Shown here one piece after another: positions 51,012 to 59,861 of a stretch of 64,000 nucleotides of DNA; positions within the stretch are counted from its first letter, which is position 1; each line of letters opens with the position of its first letter. A model generated the notes under the pieces. The model was not told the DNA's origin and searched no databases. It saw nothing but the letters and a program-made list of their open reading frames with translations. The stretch covers positions 18,797-82,796 of the forward strand of contig JAGVAH010000071.1 of assembly GCA_020060385.1 (NCBI GenBank), in the 5' to 3' direction. This DNA comes from Syntrophobacterales bacterium. GTDB lineage: Bacteria > Desulfobacterota > Desulfobaccia > Desulfobaccales > 0-14-0-80-60-11. Position numbers and translations under genes: made by a program.

Positions 51012-52700
51012 TTACTTCACTTTGGGTACGAACTTGGTGGTATATTCCGGATAGTGCTTCCGGAGGTCCTTCTTGATGATCTTGCCGGTGGGGGTCCTGG
51101 GGATGGAGGGCAGGAAGACCACTTCCCGGGGCAGTTTGTAGGTGGCCAACAGGTCCATGGTGGACTTGATGATCTCGCTGGCCAGTTCCTGGGAGGCGGT
51201 ATGGCCACCTTCCAACTCCACCATGGCCACCACTTTCTGGCCCATGATCTCGTCGGGGATGCCCACCACCGCGGTGTCCCGCACTGAGGCATGGCGCATA
51301 ATGGTGTCTTCGATCTCCGTGGGGGCCAGGCGGAAGCCGGAAGACTTGATCATGTCGTCTTCCCGGGCCTGGAAGAAGATGAAGCCGTCTTTGTCCATCA
51401 TGACCGCGTCACCCATCATGTTGTAGCCGTCCTTGATACCCTTCTTCATGGACTTCAGGAGCTTCTGATCCTGAATCATGGGCTTCCAGTACAGGGTGGC
51501 GGTGGGGCCCTTGATCATCATGGAGCCCACTTCGCCGGGGCCCGCGGTGGCGCCGTCTTCCCGGACCACTTTGATTTCAAAGCCGGGCAGCGCCTTGCCG
51601 ATGGAGTCGGGCATGGGCACGTCGCTCATGGTGTTGGAGGTCACCAAGTGCATCATTTCGGTGCCGCCCAAACCTTCCCAGATGGGTTTCCCCGTTTTGG
51701 CCTGCCACATGGCCAGGGTCTTGCCGGTGAGGGCATCGCCGCCGGTGGTGTACATGCGCACGCTGGAGACGTCATAGTCGTTGAAGTTGGGCATTTCCAG
51801 GAGCTTCCGGTAGGCGGTGGGCAGACCGGTGATCACCGTGATCTTGTGCTTCTGGATGGTGGACATCATGTCGTCCGGGGTGAACTTGGGCAGCAGGGAA
51901 ATGGCCGAGCCGCCTGCAAAGGGGATGTTGCAGAAGGTGCCATAGCCCGCGGCGAAGGTCACGGGGGCGGAACCGCCCAGGACGTCGCCAGGGCCCAGTT
52001 TGTAAACGTAATTGTTCACCAGGTTAGACTCGATCAACACTTCCCGGACGAAATGCACGCAGCCCTTGGGCTGGCCGGTGGTGCCGGAGGTGAAGAGGAT
52101 GACGCCGATGTCGTTGGCGGCGTCCAGTTTCACATTGGTGAACTGATCGGAGGCGGTGGCCATCTCTTTGGCAAAGGAGACGAAGCCCTTGGCTTCCACT
52201 TCTTCGGGTTTGCCGCCGACGACGACGATCTTGGTGCCGTGCTCGAATTCGTGCAGGGCTGCTTCCACCGGTCCCATGAGGGGGAAGCTGACCACAAAGG
52301 CCTTAAATTCGGCGTTGTTCACCACGAAGGCCACTTCTTCCTTGGCCCACAGGGGGGAGACGGGCACCGGGATGGCGCCGATCTTTTGGACGCCAAAGTT
52401 GGCGGCAACGGCTTCCGGCATATTGGTCATGCGCAGCCCCACCCGGTCCTGGGCCTCGACCCCAATCTTTTTGAGGACGTTGGCGAACTTGTTGGCCTGG
52501 GCCAGCAGTTCTTTGTAGGTGACTTTCAGGTCGCCGAAAAGAATGGCGGTGTTGTCCCCACGGCCTGCTTGCACATGCTTGTCCAAAAATTCTTCCGCAA
52601 TATTCCACTGTCCTGAAGCATACTGCTTGAACTCCTCAGGCGCCGTATATTCGGCCCAGAGTTCTTTGGGGGGCAAATAATCAGCAGGAATCTTACCCAT
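51012..52700 (-). CDS. AMP-dependent acyl-CoA ligase (benzoate-CoA ligase family)
   Basis: A 562-residue ANL enzyme. It has ILFTSGTTGQPKGCVHF at about 200 (P-loop), GLGGTEMMHLVTSN, the hinge GFIFFQAREDDMIKSSGFRL and the catalytic Lys in RTPTGKIIKKDLRK at about 537. GLGGTEMMHLVTSN resembles the EGIGSTELxHxxxSN motif of benzoate/2-aminobenzoate-CoA ligases. It activates an aromatic or similar acid with ATP and CoA. No signal peptide. The position 3 kb before the CoA-transferase operon, divergent, suggests a related pathway. The exact acid is not knowable from sequence. Confidence 0.88.
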   Translation of the reverse strand: MGKIPADYLPPKELWAEYTAPEEFKQYASGQWNIAEEFLDKHVQAGRGDNTAILFGDLKVTYKELLAQANKFANVLKKIGVEAQDRVGLRMTNMPEAVAANFGVQKIGAIPVPVSPLWAKEEVAFVVNNAEFKAFVVSFPLMGPVEAALHEFEHGTKIVVVGGKPEEVEAKGFVSFAKEMATASDQFTNVKLDAANDIGVILFTSGTTGQPKGCVHFVREVLIESNLVNNYVYKLGPGDVLGGSAPVTFAAGYGTFCNIPFAGGSAISLLPKFTPDDMMSTIQKHKITVITGLPTAYRKLLEMPNFNDYDVSSVRMYTTGGDALTGKTLAMWQAKTGKPIWEGLGGTEMMHLVTSNTMSDVPMPDSIGKALPGFEIKVVREDGATAGPGEVGSMMIKGPTATLYWKPMIQDQKLLKSMKKGIKDGYNMMGDAVMMDKDGFIFFQAREDDMIKSSGFRLAPTEIEDTIMRHASVRDTAVVGIPDEIMGQKVVAMVELEGGHTASQELASEIIKSTMDLLATYKLPREVVFLPSIPRTPTGKIIKKDLRKHYPEYTTKFVPKVK

Positions 52701-52944
52701 GTACTGCGTCCTCCTTATGGCATTTAGTTATCTAAAGGGTTCTCGGCCTTTACCGGAGACTAAACCATGTGAAGCATATTACAAGGTCTTTGGCAAGTGT
52801 CAAGAAATTTGTGGCTTTTCAGTTTTCCCTTTTCGGCATTTCCCCGCCTTTATTTCCCGGGCTGCTGCCGTTTTCCAGGTAAGATCGGCTCTAGATTTGA
52901 TATACTGTTTGTTAGACCTTTTTACCGAAGACCAGAGACCTGTT

Positions 52945-54141
52945 TTGCCCACTGTCGCCCTCATCGGCCCCGAACTGTGCCCCATCCCCCCCATCCGGGG
53001 GGGCGCCGTGGAGCTGTTCATCGACCGGTTGGCCTCCCGGCTTAAACGCTGGCGGCCGGTGGTCATCGGGCCTGCCGACCCGGAACTGCCGGACTATGAA
53101 GTGCGGGGCGGGGTGGAATTTTTTCGCATCAACCTGGCCGGCTGGCGGGGCCGGCTTTATAAGCGCTATCGTCAATATTTCCCTATCTATGACCGGCAGG
53201 CCCTGGAAATCTTGCGCCAGGTACAGCCGGACCTGCTGCACGTCCACAACCGCCCCCTCCTGGCCCTATCCCTGCACCGCAGGCGGGAGTTAAAAAAGGT
53301 GCCCCTGGTCCTGCATATGCATAATCTTTATAACTCCCTGGGGCGCCGGGAGAGGCCGGCCCCCGGCGCTTCGATCCCCGCGGCCGGTTTCATCGGCTGC
53401 AGCCGGTTCGTGGTGGAGCGGGAGAAATCGGGATTGGCACGGGACGCGGCTGCCCATTTTGTGGTTTATAACGGCGTGGACGCTGGGGACTTTTTCCCGC
53501 CCTGGGAATACCCGGACCAGAGGCAAAGACTCCGGCAACAATACCGCCTAGCCGATGCGCCCACGGTCCTCTTTGTGGGCAAACTCCGGGAAAGCAAAGG
53601 GGTGCACGTCTTGTTGGCGGCCATGGAGCGGGTTTGGGAGCAGGTGCCCCAGGCGGTCCTGGTCCTGGTGGGGGGTACGGAATTCGGCCAGGGGCGCACT
53701 GATCGGGAGACCCTCTTTCTCCAGCAGGTGCGCCGCCAGGTGGACACGGCCCGGGGCCGGGTGGTGCTCACCGGTTTTATCCCCCCGGCCCGCATCCCGG
53801 AAGCCTACCTCCTGGGAGACCTTTTTGTGGGGCCCTCCCAGATCGAGGAGGGCCTGGGCATGGTCTTTCTGGAAGCCGCGGCCGCGGGCCTCCCCAGCAT
53901 TGCCACCCGGCGTGGGGGCATCCCCGAAATCGTCCACGGAGACCTGAACGGCCTCCTCCTGCAGCAACATGACGACTCCCGGGAACTGGCCGCCAAGATT
54001 ACCCTGCTTCTGGAAGACCATGACCTGCGTCTGCGCCTGGGCCGGCAGGCCCGGGCCTGGGTCCAGGAGCATTTTTCCTGGGAAAAGATCGCCCAACGGC
54101 AGGAAGAGGTTTATGATGAGATAGTCAGCAGTGAGCAGTGA
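52945..54141 (+). CDS. Glycosyltransferase family 4 protein
   Basis: The first 80 codons of the track's frame (52699) lack a ribosome site and family features. The TTG at 52945 (LPTVALIGPELCPIPPIRGG) starts the conserved domain, giving about 399 residues. GT4 motifs: IPPIRGGAVE, LLHVHNRPLL, VVYNGVDAGDF, VLFVGKLRESKG and IEEGLGMVFLEAAAAGLPSI (EGLGMVFLE is the catalytic part). It adds a sugar to a lipid or LPS-type acceptor. Period-7 repeats occupy the last codons. Confidence 0.85.
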   Translation: MPTVALIGPELCPIPPIRGGAVELFIDRLASRLKRWRPVVIGPADPELPDYEVRGGVEFFRINLAGWRGRLYKRYRQYFPIYDRQALEILRQVQPDLLHVHNRPLLALSLHRRRELKKVPLVLHMHNLYNSLGRRERPAPGASIPAAGFIGCSRFVVEREKSGLARDAAAHFVVYNGVDAGDFFPPWEYPDQRQRLRQQYRLADAPTVLFVGKLRESKGVHVLLAAMERVWEQVPQAVLVLVGGTEFGQGRTDRETLFLQQVRRQVDTARGRVVLTGFIPPARIPEAYLLGDLFVGPSQIEEGLGMVFLEAAAAGLPSIATRRGGIPEIVHGDLNGLLLQQHDDSRELAAKITLLLEDHDLRLRLGRQARAWVQEHFSWEKIAQRQEEVYDEIVSSEQ

Positions 54142-54151
54142 GCAGTGAGCA
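54124..54151 (+). repeat. Period-7 tandem repeat (GCAGTGA) at the 3' end of the glycosyltransferase
   Basis: GTCAGCAGTGAGCAGTGAGC then AGTGAGCAAC: three 7-bp units across the stop codon. The last residues of the protein (SSEQ) are encoded by the repeat. Confidence 0.8.
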
Positions 54152-54187
54152 ACGCGAACTTCCCATGCCAAACTCAAGGACGAAACT

Positions 54188-55306
54188 TTGGGCCATAAGC
54201 TGTTAAAATGGTGGACGCATCATTATTTGCGCCTCCAGGTGCGCAGGCGGCCGCCTCTGCCTCTGACTGGGTTCAATCCCCAGGCGGTGCAGAAGGTGCT
54301 CCTGATTAACAGCACCGCTCTGGGGGATCTGCTGTTCTCCACCCCCGCCATCCGGGCCTTGAAGGAGACCTTTCCGGATTGGCGTCTGGATATCCTGGTG
54401 AACCCCGGTTACGCCGCCCTGGTGCGGCATAATCCCCATTTGGAGAATATCATCCCTTTCCCGGGCCGCAGTTGGCGCCTTTTGCCCCTAATGGGGGAAC
54501 TGAGACGCAACCGTTACGATCTGGTCGTCATCCTCCACGGCAATGACCCGGAAGCCACTCTCCTGGCCCGGGCCACCGGCAGCCCTTATATCATCGGCTC
54601 CGCCGGCAGCTCCCTGAATTTCGTCTATTCCGAAAAAATAGTGCGACAAGACCCTTTTGAACATGCCATTGAGCGGCGCTTAAATTTCGTGCGCCCCCTG
54701 GGGGCGGACATCGATGATAAAAGAATGCAACTCATCCTGCCCTCAGCGGAGCTAATCCGGGCCGAGGTCCTGACCTTAAGGCATTTCGGCAAGCTCCCCC
54801 TGCTGGTGGCCTTCCATCCCACCGGCTCCGGCCGCTACAAATGGTGGCCCCAGGAATCCTTCGCCGCCTTGGGCAACTATCTCCAGGAGACTTATGGGGC
54901 CTCGATCTTGATCGTCAGCGGCCCCCGGGACCGCCAGGAGGGGGAGGCTCTGGCCGCCCGTCTGACCGGGCCCACCCTGGTAACCGGGGACCGGTCCCTC
55001 CCTGAGGTGGCGGCCTTTCTGAAGCAATGCCGCTTGTTCGTGGGCAACGACAGCGGCCCCCTCCACCTGGCCCTGGCTTTGGAGGTCCCCAGCATCGCCC
55101 TCTTGGGTGCGGACCATCCCCGCCGCATTGGCCCCTACCAGGTTGACTGGGGCACCTATTTATACCGCAAAGAAGAAGTCTGCAGCCAGGAACACTGCCT
55201 GAACCGGGATTGTCCAGACAATCGCTGCCTGCAGGCCATCCAGGTGGCAGACGTGGTGGATCTGCTCCGGAATTGGTGGGAGCCCCGAAAACTTCCGGGC
55301 CGGTGA
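54188..55306 (+). CDS. Glycosyltransferase family 9 (heptosyltransferase-like)
   Basis: The TTG start at 54188 has AAGGA six to seven bases in front; the gene begins 46 bases after the GT4 gene. The 372-residue protein has STALGDLLFSTPAIRALKE at the N-terminus and FVGNDSGPLHLALALEVPS in the C-terminal domain, the marks of GT9/ADP-heptose:LPS heptosyltransferases. Cysteines near the end (CSQEHCLNRDCPDNRC) are unusual and may form disulfides or bind metal. It probably builds LPS core with the GT4 enzyme. Confidence 0.9.
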   Translation: MGHKLLKWWTHHYLRLQVRRRPPLPLTGFNPQAVQKVLLINSTALGDLLFSTPAIRALKETFPDWRLDILVNPGYAALVRHNPHLENIIPFPGRSWRLLPLMGELRRNRYDLVVILHGNDPEATLLARATGSPYIIGSAGSSLNFVYSEKIVRQDPFEHAIERRLNFVRPLGADIDDKRMQLILPSAELIRAEVLTLRHFGKLPLLVAFHPTGSGRYKWWPQESFAALGNYLQETYGASILIVSGPRDRQEGEALAARLTGPTLVTGDRSLPEVAAFLKQCRLFVGNDSGPLHLALALEVPSIALLGADHPRRIGPYQVDWGTYLYRKEEVCSQEHCLNRDCPDNRCLQAIQVADVVDLLRNWWEPRKLPGR

Positions 55307-55453
55307 GGGTCAGGTTTACTCCTTTAGTGGTTGAAGACGCAGGACAAGTACCTCTTTTCACAAAATTCCATCCATTTCCTGGGCCCTGATAACCCTCTGT
55401 TCATCTGCCCATCCCCCATCCCTCCATCAAGACCGGTGACCTTTTCCTTTTCT

Positions 55454-55468
55454 GGGGTGAATCACCCC
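55454..55468. promoter_or_regulatory. GGGGTGAATCACCCC palindrome, possible activator site
   Basis: A 15-bp palindrome with 7-bp arms lies 150 bases before the sigma-54-like promoter, a usual distance for an enhancer-binding protein. Confidence 0.4.
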
Positions 55469-55616
55469 TAGAGGTGATACCGATTCCCCCAATACACCGG
55501 GGGAAAGGGAAAATGGAGCCTTTGCAGCTCCGGCTGGCCGTCAAAATCTGAGCAAATCATATAATGAATCCAGGCATTTGTCTTTATTGTTTTTTTGCCC
55601 CGGGATTTGGGATATT

Positions 55617-55632
55617 TGGCACAAAATTAGCT
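55617..55632 (+). promoter_or_regulatory. Candidate sigma-54 promoter
   Basis: TGGCACAAAATTAGCT: GG and GC spaced ten bases apart as required, with a perfect TGGCAC -24 box and TAGCT in place of TTGCT at -12. It is about 200 bases before the first CoA-transferase gene. Confidence 0.5.
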
Positions 55633-55832
55633 TAATGAGCCTGGGGACCTAGACCAACAAAGGAAAACCATGCCCGGACCATGCCAAAGGCCGGGACTCC
55701 ATTTTGCCTGGCTCCTGATGCGGACCAGAGACTTACCGAAAGGGGGTGAAGAAGCCAAGTTTCCTTAAGGCAACATTTGCGGACAGAGTTTCCAGTAAGT
55801 ATTCTGAACCAATCGTTTAAGGAGGAACCTGA

Positions 55833-57266
55833 ATGTCCGATGATCTGAAAAAAGAGGTTCAGGAAGCACCACTGCTGTGGCCTCTAAACCCAATTCCCAC
55901 TTTTGAAGAAGTATATGATCCCAAAATCTGTACCGAGGCCTCCCGGGAAATCTCCACGGTCTTTGAGGGCTGGCTCCATCCCAAGCACGAGATGGCCAAA
56001 CCCGAGGCCCTGGGCAAAATCCGGGTCCTGGAATGCGGCCACGGCGGCTTGCAGTGTAACACCATGCAGGGCGGCGGCTACCTGGCGGAGCTGGGGGCCA
56101 ACGTCATCATGGTAGAACCCCCCGGCGGCTCCCCCATCCGGAAGCTGACCGCCTTCGGCCGCAAACGCTACATGTTCAAAGACAATATCAACGGTGATCT
56201 CTGCGGCGGCACCTTCCTGCATGAGTGCCGCAACAAGCAGTCTATCACCCTGGACCTCACCAGCGCCGAAGGCCGGGAAATCCTGAAGAAGCTGGTAGTG
56301 CACGCGGACGTTCTCATCGAGAACTATGCCCCCGGGCAGTTCGACGCCTGGGGCATCGGCTACCGCCAGCTCTCCAAGATCAACCCCCGCCTCATCTACG
56401 TCTGGAACGGCCAGAAAGGCCAGTGGGGCCCCTTAACGGACCAACCGGGCGAGCTCTATCCCTCCTCTCCCTGTTCGTCCGGCTGGTGTCATGCCACCGG
56501 GCTGCCCAAGTCCTTTGGCGGCACCCCCTTGCGGGCCGGGGAACGGGCCGACGACATCCTCTGCGGCAACCTCACGGCCCACGCCACCTGCGCCGCTTTA
56601 ATCTACCGGGACAATGTCTCCGGCAAAGGCCAGTTCGTCGAGGTCACTTCCGCGGAAGCCCACCTGCGCATCCATGACTATGCCTGGGGCTGGTACGGCG
56701 TGGACGGTTCCAGTAAGCCTCGTTACGGCAACTGGGACCTGGCCATCAACATCTACTCGGTGAACCCCTGCAAAGACGGCTATATGATGGTGGGCGGCGG
56801 CCATGACCGGCTGTGGTACCGCATCTGGAAGACTGTGGGCAAGGACCGTCCCGAGCTGGAAGACATGATCCTGGATGAGCCCACCCTGCGGGTGGTCATC
56901 GACCGGGTCGGCCACGACCAGCAGGTCAAAACCCTGGTCTGCCTCACCGACTGGATGAAGGACTGGACCCGGGAAGAATGCCGGGCCAAGCTGCTGGAAG
57001 AAGAAGTGGCTGCGGGCGGCGTCTCCTTCCTGGACGAAGTCGCGGAAGAGCCCCATTACAAATACCGGGGCATGGTGCGTGGTTTGGACACGGCCCACTA
57101 CGGCAAAGTCCTGTTCTGCGGCTCCGTGTTCTACGGCCACCGCACCCCGGGCCGGGTCAAAGACCTGGGCCGCCCTGTGGGCTTTGACAACAGCGACGTC
57201 TACCGCAAGCTTCTGGGCTTCGACACCGATAAGCTGAATGAGCTGTATACCAAAGGGCTCATCTAA
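55833..57266 (+). CDS. Class III CoA-transferase, subunit 1 (BbsE/BbsF-like)
   Basis: A 477-residue class III CoA-transferase with AAGGAGG in front of the ATG. The fold marks are RVLECGHGGLQ, LGANVIMVEPPGG, QSITLDLTSAEGREILKKL and DVLIENYAPGQFDAWGIGY. The likely catalytic Asp is in ERADDILCGN at about 240. It is longer than the usual family members (about 400) by an N-terminal extension and insertions. Paired with the next gene, it would form a heterodimer like succinyl-CoA:benzylsuccinate CoA-transferase. The acid substrate is unknown. Confidence 0.88.
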   Translation: MSDDLKKEVQEAPLLWPLNPIPTFEEVYDPKICTEASREISTVFEGWLHPKHEMAKPEALGKIRVLECGHGGLQCNTMQGGGYLAELGANVIMVEPPGGSPIRKLTAFGRKRYMFKDNINGDLCGGTFLHECRNKQSITLDLTSAEGREILKKLVVHADVLIENYAPGQFDAWGIGYRQLSKINPRLIYVWNGQKGQWGPLTDQPGELYPSSPCSSGWCHATGLPKSFGGTPLRAGERADDILCGNLTAHATCAALIYRDNVSGKGQFVEVTSAEAHLRIHDYAWGWYGVDGSSKPRYGNWDLAINIYSVNPCKDGYMMVGGGHDRLWYRIWKTVGKDRPELEDMILDEPTLRVVIDRVGHDQQVKTLVCLTDWMKDWTREECRAKLLEEEVAAGGVSFLDEVAEEPHYKYRGMVRGLDTAHYGKVLFCGSVFYGHRTPGRVKDLGRPVGFDNSDVYRKLLGFDTDKLNELYTKGLI

Positions 57267-57284
57267 TAGAGGGGGTTAGGAAAT

Positions 57285-58646
57285 ATGACCGAACACCTTG
57301 ATAAACTACCCTTTGAAGAATATTGCAAGACCGTATTCAACAAAGACACGCTGGCAGAGAAACCCGAATGCCTGAAGGGCTATCGGGTGCTGTCCTGCAC
57401 CCAGTACATCCTGGGGCCCTGCGCCGCCGCCTACCTGGGCGAGCTGGGCGCGGAGGTCATCAAGATCGAGGTGCCCCGTCTGGGTGAGCCCATGCGTCAC
57501 TGCTCCCCCTACAACGAACCCTGGTTCTACCCGGTTTCCCGGTGGAACCCGGGCCGCGGCACCTCCCCGGCCTTCCAGGGCGCCAACCATAATGAATACT
57601 TCGTCACCCTGGACTATCGTAAACCGGAGGCCAAGGAGATCTTCTACGGCCTGGTCCAGAAGACCGACGCCATGGTCTGGAACTACCGGCCCGGTACTTT
57701 CGACCGTTGGAAGATCGGCTACGGCGCCTGCAAAGAGGTGAATCCCAGAATCGTCCTGGCCTGGTGCGGCGGCTTCGGCGGCTTCGGGCCCGGCCGGAAC
57801 TGGGCCTCCTACGACATCCTGGGCCAGGCCAAAGGCGGCGTCTTCTCCTTCACCGGCCACCGCGCCGGCCGCGCCTCTGCGGGCTTCCCCAGCAAACACA
57901 CCACCTGGATCATGGACTACTCCATCGGCATGCTGGTCTCCACCGCCATGCTGGCCGGCCTCTACTGGCGGGATACGGTCTCCAACCTGGGCAACTACTT
58001 TGAGTGCTCCCAGGTGCAGGGTTCCACCCGCTACACCGAGTACGGTCTGCCCCTCTGGGGCCGCATGGGCATCGTCCGCATGCGCTGGGGCAACTGGGAC
58101 ACGGAAATCTGCGTCAACGGCATCTGCAAGTGCGGCCTTTCCTCCTACCCCCATTCGGATCATCCCGCGGAGCAGGAAGAAGGCTACATCTGCGTCCAGG
58201 CTTACACTGACGAAGATTTTGCCAAACTGATGAACCTCATCGGCCGCCCCGACCTGGGCAAGAAGTTCGCCACCCACGACGACCGGGTGGAAGCTAAGGC
58301 CCAGGAAGAGATCTATCCGGCCATCGAGGAGTTCCTCAAAGATAAGACCAAGGAAGAAGCCAACCGCGTCTTCAGCGGTGCGGGCATCATCTCCCAACCC
58401 CTGCTCACCTGCCGGGAAGCGGCCAACACCGAGCATTGGCTGGAACGGGGCGCCTTGGGCTGGTACGACGATCCCTATTACGGTGACGTCTTCACCCAGA
58501 AAGTCATCTACAAGATGAGTGAGACGCCCCCGCGGTTGAAGCACGTACACCGCCCGGTGGGCTGTGACAACGAGGAGATCTACCAGCGGGTCTGCGGTCT
58601 CAGCTCGGAGCAGATCCGGGAACTGGAAGCCAAGGAAATCATCTAG
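57285..58646 (+). CDS. Class III CoA-transferase, subunit 2
   Basis: A 453-residue paralogue of the upstream protein. It has YRVLSCTQYILGPCAAAYLGE, LGAEVIKIEVPRLGEPM, YRKPEAKEIFYGL and MVWNYRPGTFDRWKIGY. The Asp in WIMDYSIGM at about 210 is placed as the catalytic residue. Eighteen bases separate it from subunit 1. It is unusually rich in Trp and Cys. Both subunits keep the Asp, so either may be active. Confidence 0.88.
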   Translation: MTEHLDKLPFEEYCKTVFNKDTLAEKPECLKGYRVLSCTQYILGPCAAAYLGELGAEVIKIEVPRLGEPMRHCSPYNEPWFYPVSRWNPGRGTSPAFQGANHNEYFVTLDYRKPEAKEIFYGLVQKTDAMVWNYRPGTFDRWKIGYGACKEVNPRIVLAWCGGFGGFGPGRNWASYDILGQAKGGVFSFTGHRAGRASAGFPSKHTTWIMDYSIGMLVSTAMLAGLYWRDTVSNLGNYFECSQVQGSTRYTEYGLPLWGRMGIVRMRWGNWDTEICVNGICKCGLSSYPHSDHPAEQEEGYICVQAYTDEDFAKLMNLIGRPDLGKKFATHDDRVEAKAQEEIYPAIEEFLKDKTKEEANRVFSGAGIISQPLLTCREAANTEHWLERGALGWYDDPYYGDVFTQKVIYKMSETPPRLKHVHRPVGCDNEEIYQRVCGLSSEQIRELEAKEII

Positions 58647-58722
58647 CTCAGGGACGGTGGGGGCGGGTACTAGCCCCGGCCCCCAAAGTCGCACCTCTAT
58701 CTATTGGGAGGAATGACTCGAT

Positions 58723-59136
58723 ATGACTGAATTCAAAGTGTCGTTGTTTCACGACTGCCCCAAATGCGAAACCCGCAATATGTTCGACCCTTACAGCTTC
58801 TGGGAATATAAGGGCAACTTCAAATGCGCCGGCTGCGACACCCTCTATTACGCGGAGTGGGAAAACGGCCAGCGGGTGGTGGAGCCGGAAGCGGGCCGGG
58901 GCACGGACTTCATCCTGCCGGGTTATGCCGAGACCAAGGACCTCAAGCCCCTGTCAGGGCCTGGGAAAACCTCGCCGCCGGCATATGCCAGCCCCAGCTT
59001 CTTGGGCAAACCCAAGAACGTCACCGTGTCGGCCCGGGGCAAACTGTGCTCCTGCTCCCAGCTTACCCCGGAAGACCTGGATGGCAGCTGCTGGAAGCGC
59101 ATTACCGCCCAGCGGAAGTATGGGAAGTCCTGGTAG
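58723..59136 (+). CDS. Zinc-ribbon protein of the CoA-transferase operon
   Basis: A 137-residue protein with CPKCETRNMFDPYS and FKCAGCDTLYYAEWE, giving two CxxC pairs about 21 residues apart (zinc ribbon), then a Pro-rich linker and a short C-terminal part with KLCSCSQLTPEDLDGSCW. It follows subunit 2 by 76 bases. It may help folding, substrate delivery or subunit assembly. No known family was named, though BbsA-type zinc proteins accompany benzylsuccinate pathways. Confidence 0.65.
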   Translation: MTEFKVSLFHDCPKCETRNMFDPYSFWEYKGNFKCAGCDTLYYAEWENGQRVVEPEAGRGTDFILPGYAETKDLKPLSGPGKTSPPAYASPSFLGKPKNVTVSARGKLCSCSQLTPEDLDGSCWKRITAQRKYGKSW

Positions 59137-59174
59137 CGACTGGGTAACTTTGGACGATAGGAGGGACTGTTAAT

Positions 59175-59363
59175 ATGGCAGACATTTTGTGTGATGGGTG
59201 CAGGAACTTCCAGCTCACCTACGACCCGCAGATTTCCAAAGTATTATTCGGTCACTGCCGGGCCATTGAATATCCCTTCCTGCTAGGCATTTTCAAGGAA
59301 GAGCGCCCCGGGGCCTTTACCGCCCCCAAGGACTGCAAATTCTTCCAAGAAAAGAAAAAGTAG
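59175..59363 (+). CDS. BssC-like four-Cys small protein
   Basis: A 62-residue protein: ILCDGCRNFQLTYD, then FGHCRAIEYPF and KDCKFFQEKKK. The order CxxCxNF, GxC, CxxF is the same as in the small [4Fe-4S] gamma subunit of benzylsuccinate synthase (BssC) and related glycyl-radical enzymes. No radical-enzyme large subunit is in the window. It ends the operon. It may be an iron-sulfur protein for a synthase encoded elsewhere, or a separate small metal protein. The match is by spacing and a few residues only. Confidence 0.55.
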   Translation: MADILCDGCRNFQLTYDPQISKVLFGHCRAIEYPFLLGIFKEERPGAFTAPKDCKFFQEKKK

Positions 59364-59383
59364 GATAAACTAAACGCCAAACC

Positions 59384-59418
59384 GGGGCGTCGGCGTCGCC
59401 GGCGCCCCTATCTTTTTC
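59384..59418 (+). terminator. Intrinsic terminator of the CoA-transferase operon
   Basis: GGGGCG and CGCCCC arms with an inner GGCGTCGCC stem, followed by TATCTTTTTC. It lies 20 bases after the last gene. Confidence 0.75.
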
Positions 59419-59434
59419 TCCTCCGGTAACCAAC

Positions 59435-59752
59435 ATGAAAGACTATTCACTTTATTATTATGACCAACGGCTGGCAGAGGCCGAGGTGATCGAACTCCTG
59501 AACCTCGCTTGGGAAGAACTTTACGAACTGGAATTCGACCAGGTCTTCGGGGCCTGGCGGGGGGTGCACTTCGAACCGGAGACGGATACCGTGCACATCA
59601 CCTGGGAAAACATGTATCACGTGCCCCTGATGGTCTCCATCCACCGGGTCACTCGGGCCATCCGCCATGACTACCCCCTGGATGAGTTCCTGGAACGGGA
59701 ACAGGCTGAAATCGAGCGTCTCCGCGCCCTGCCGCCGGGGCAGAGAAGATAA
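59435..59752 (+). CDS. Hypothetical protein, DUF504-like size
   Basis: A 105-residue acidic protein with a compact basic alpha/beta feel (YYYDQRLAEAEVIELLNLA, VHITWENMYHVPLMVSIHR). It starts after a CCGGTAACCAAC leader with no strong ribosome site. The sequence has no cysteines and no membrane helix. A short domain pattern HxTWENMYHVPL could bind a ligand, but no family was recognised. It lies between the CoA-transferase operon terminator and a hairpin. Confidence 0.5.
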   Translation: MKDYSLYYYDQRLAEAEVIELLNLAWEELYELEFDQVFGAWRGVHFEPETDTVHITWENMYHVPLMVSIHRVTRAIRHDYPLDEFLEREQAEIERLRALPPGQRR

Positions 59753-59797
59753 TCCGGGCCGGGGGGCCGGGATCAAAGAAGAAGGAACGTCAGACGT

Positions 59798-59826
59798 GGG
59801 TGGGCGAACCTGTTGTTCGCCCACCC
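59798..59826. repeat. Perfect hairpin GGGTGGGCGAAC..GTTCGCCCACCC
   Basis: A 12-bp perfect stem with a 5-base loop. It belongs to the GGGCGAA..TTCGCCC family found near 31650 and inside 32374-32496. Confidence 0.75.
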
Positions 59827-59861
59827 CCATCAGAAGTTTAGAGGTGAATTGGAGGCGATAG

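Larger units (their letters stand above)
55307..55832. other. Upstream region of the CoA-transferase operon
   Basis: A 526-bp gap. It holds the GGGGTGAATCACCCC palindrome, a TTCCCCC..GGGGGAA stem, a TATAAT near 55560 without a matching -35 box, and a sigma-54-like promoter. No gene was found. Confidence 0.5.

Noticed and set aside
51291-52616. 441-aa plus-strand ORF over the acyl-CoA ligase
   Set aside because: Antisense shadow; His/Gly/Ala-rich without any motif.
57306-58694. 462-aa minus-strand ORF over CoA-transferase subunit 2
   Set aside because: Antisense shadow of a conserved enzyme.
55833-59363. Glycyl-radical enzyme large subunit within the operon
   Set aside because: No RVxGY-type glycine loop or large subunit was found in the window; only the small-subunit-like protein is present.
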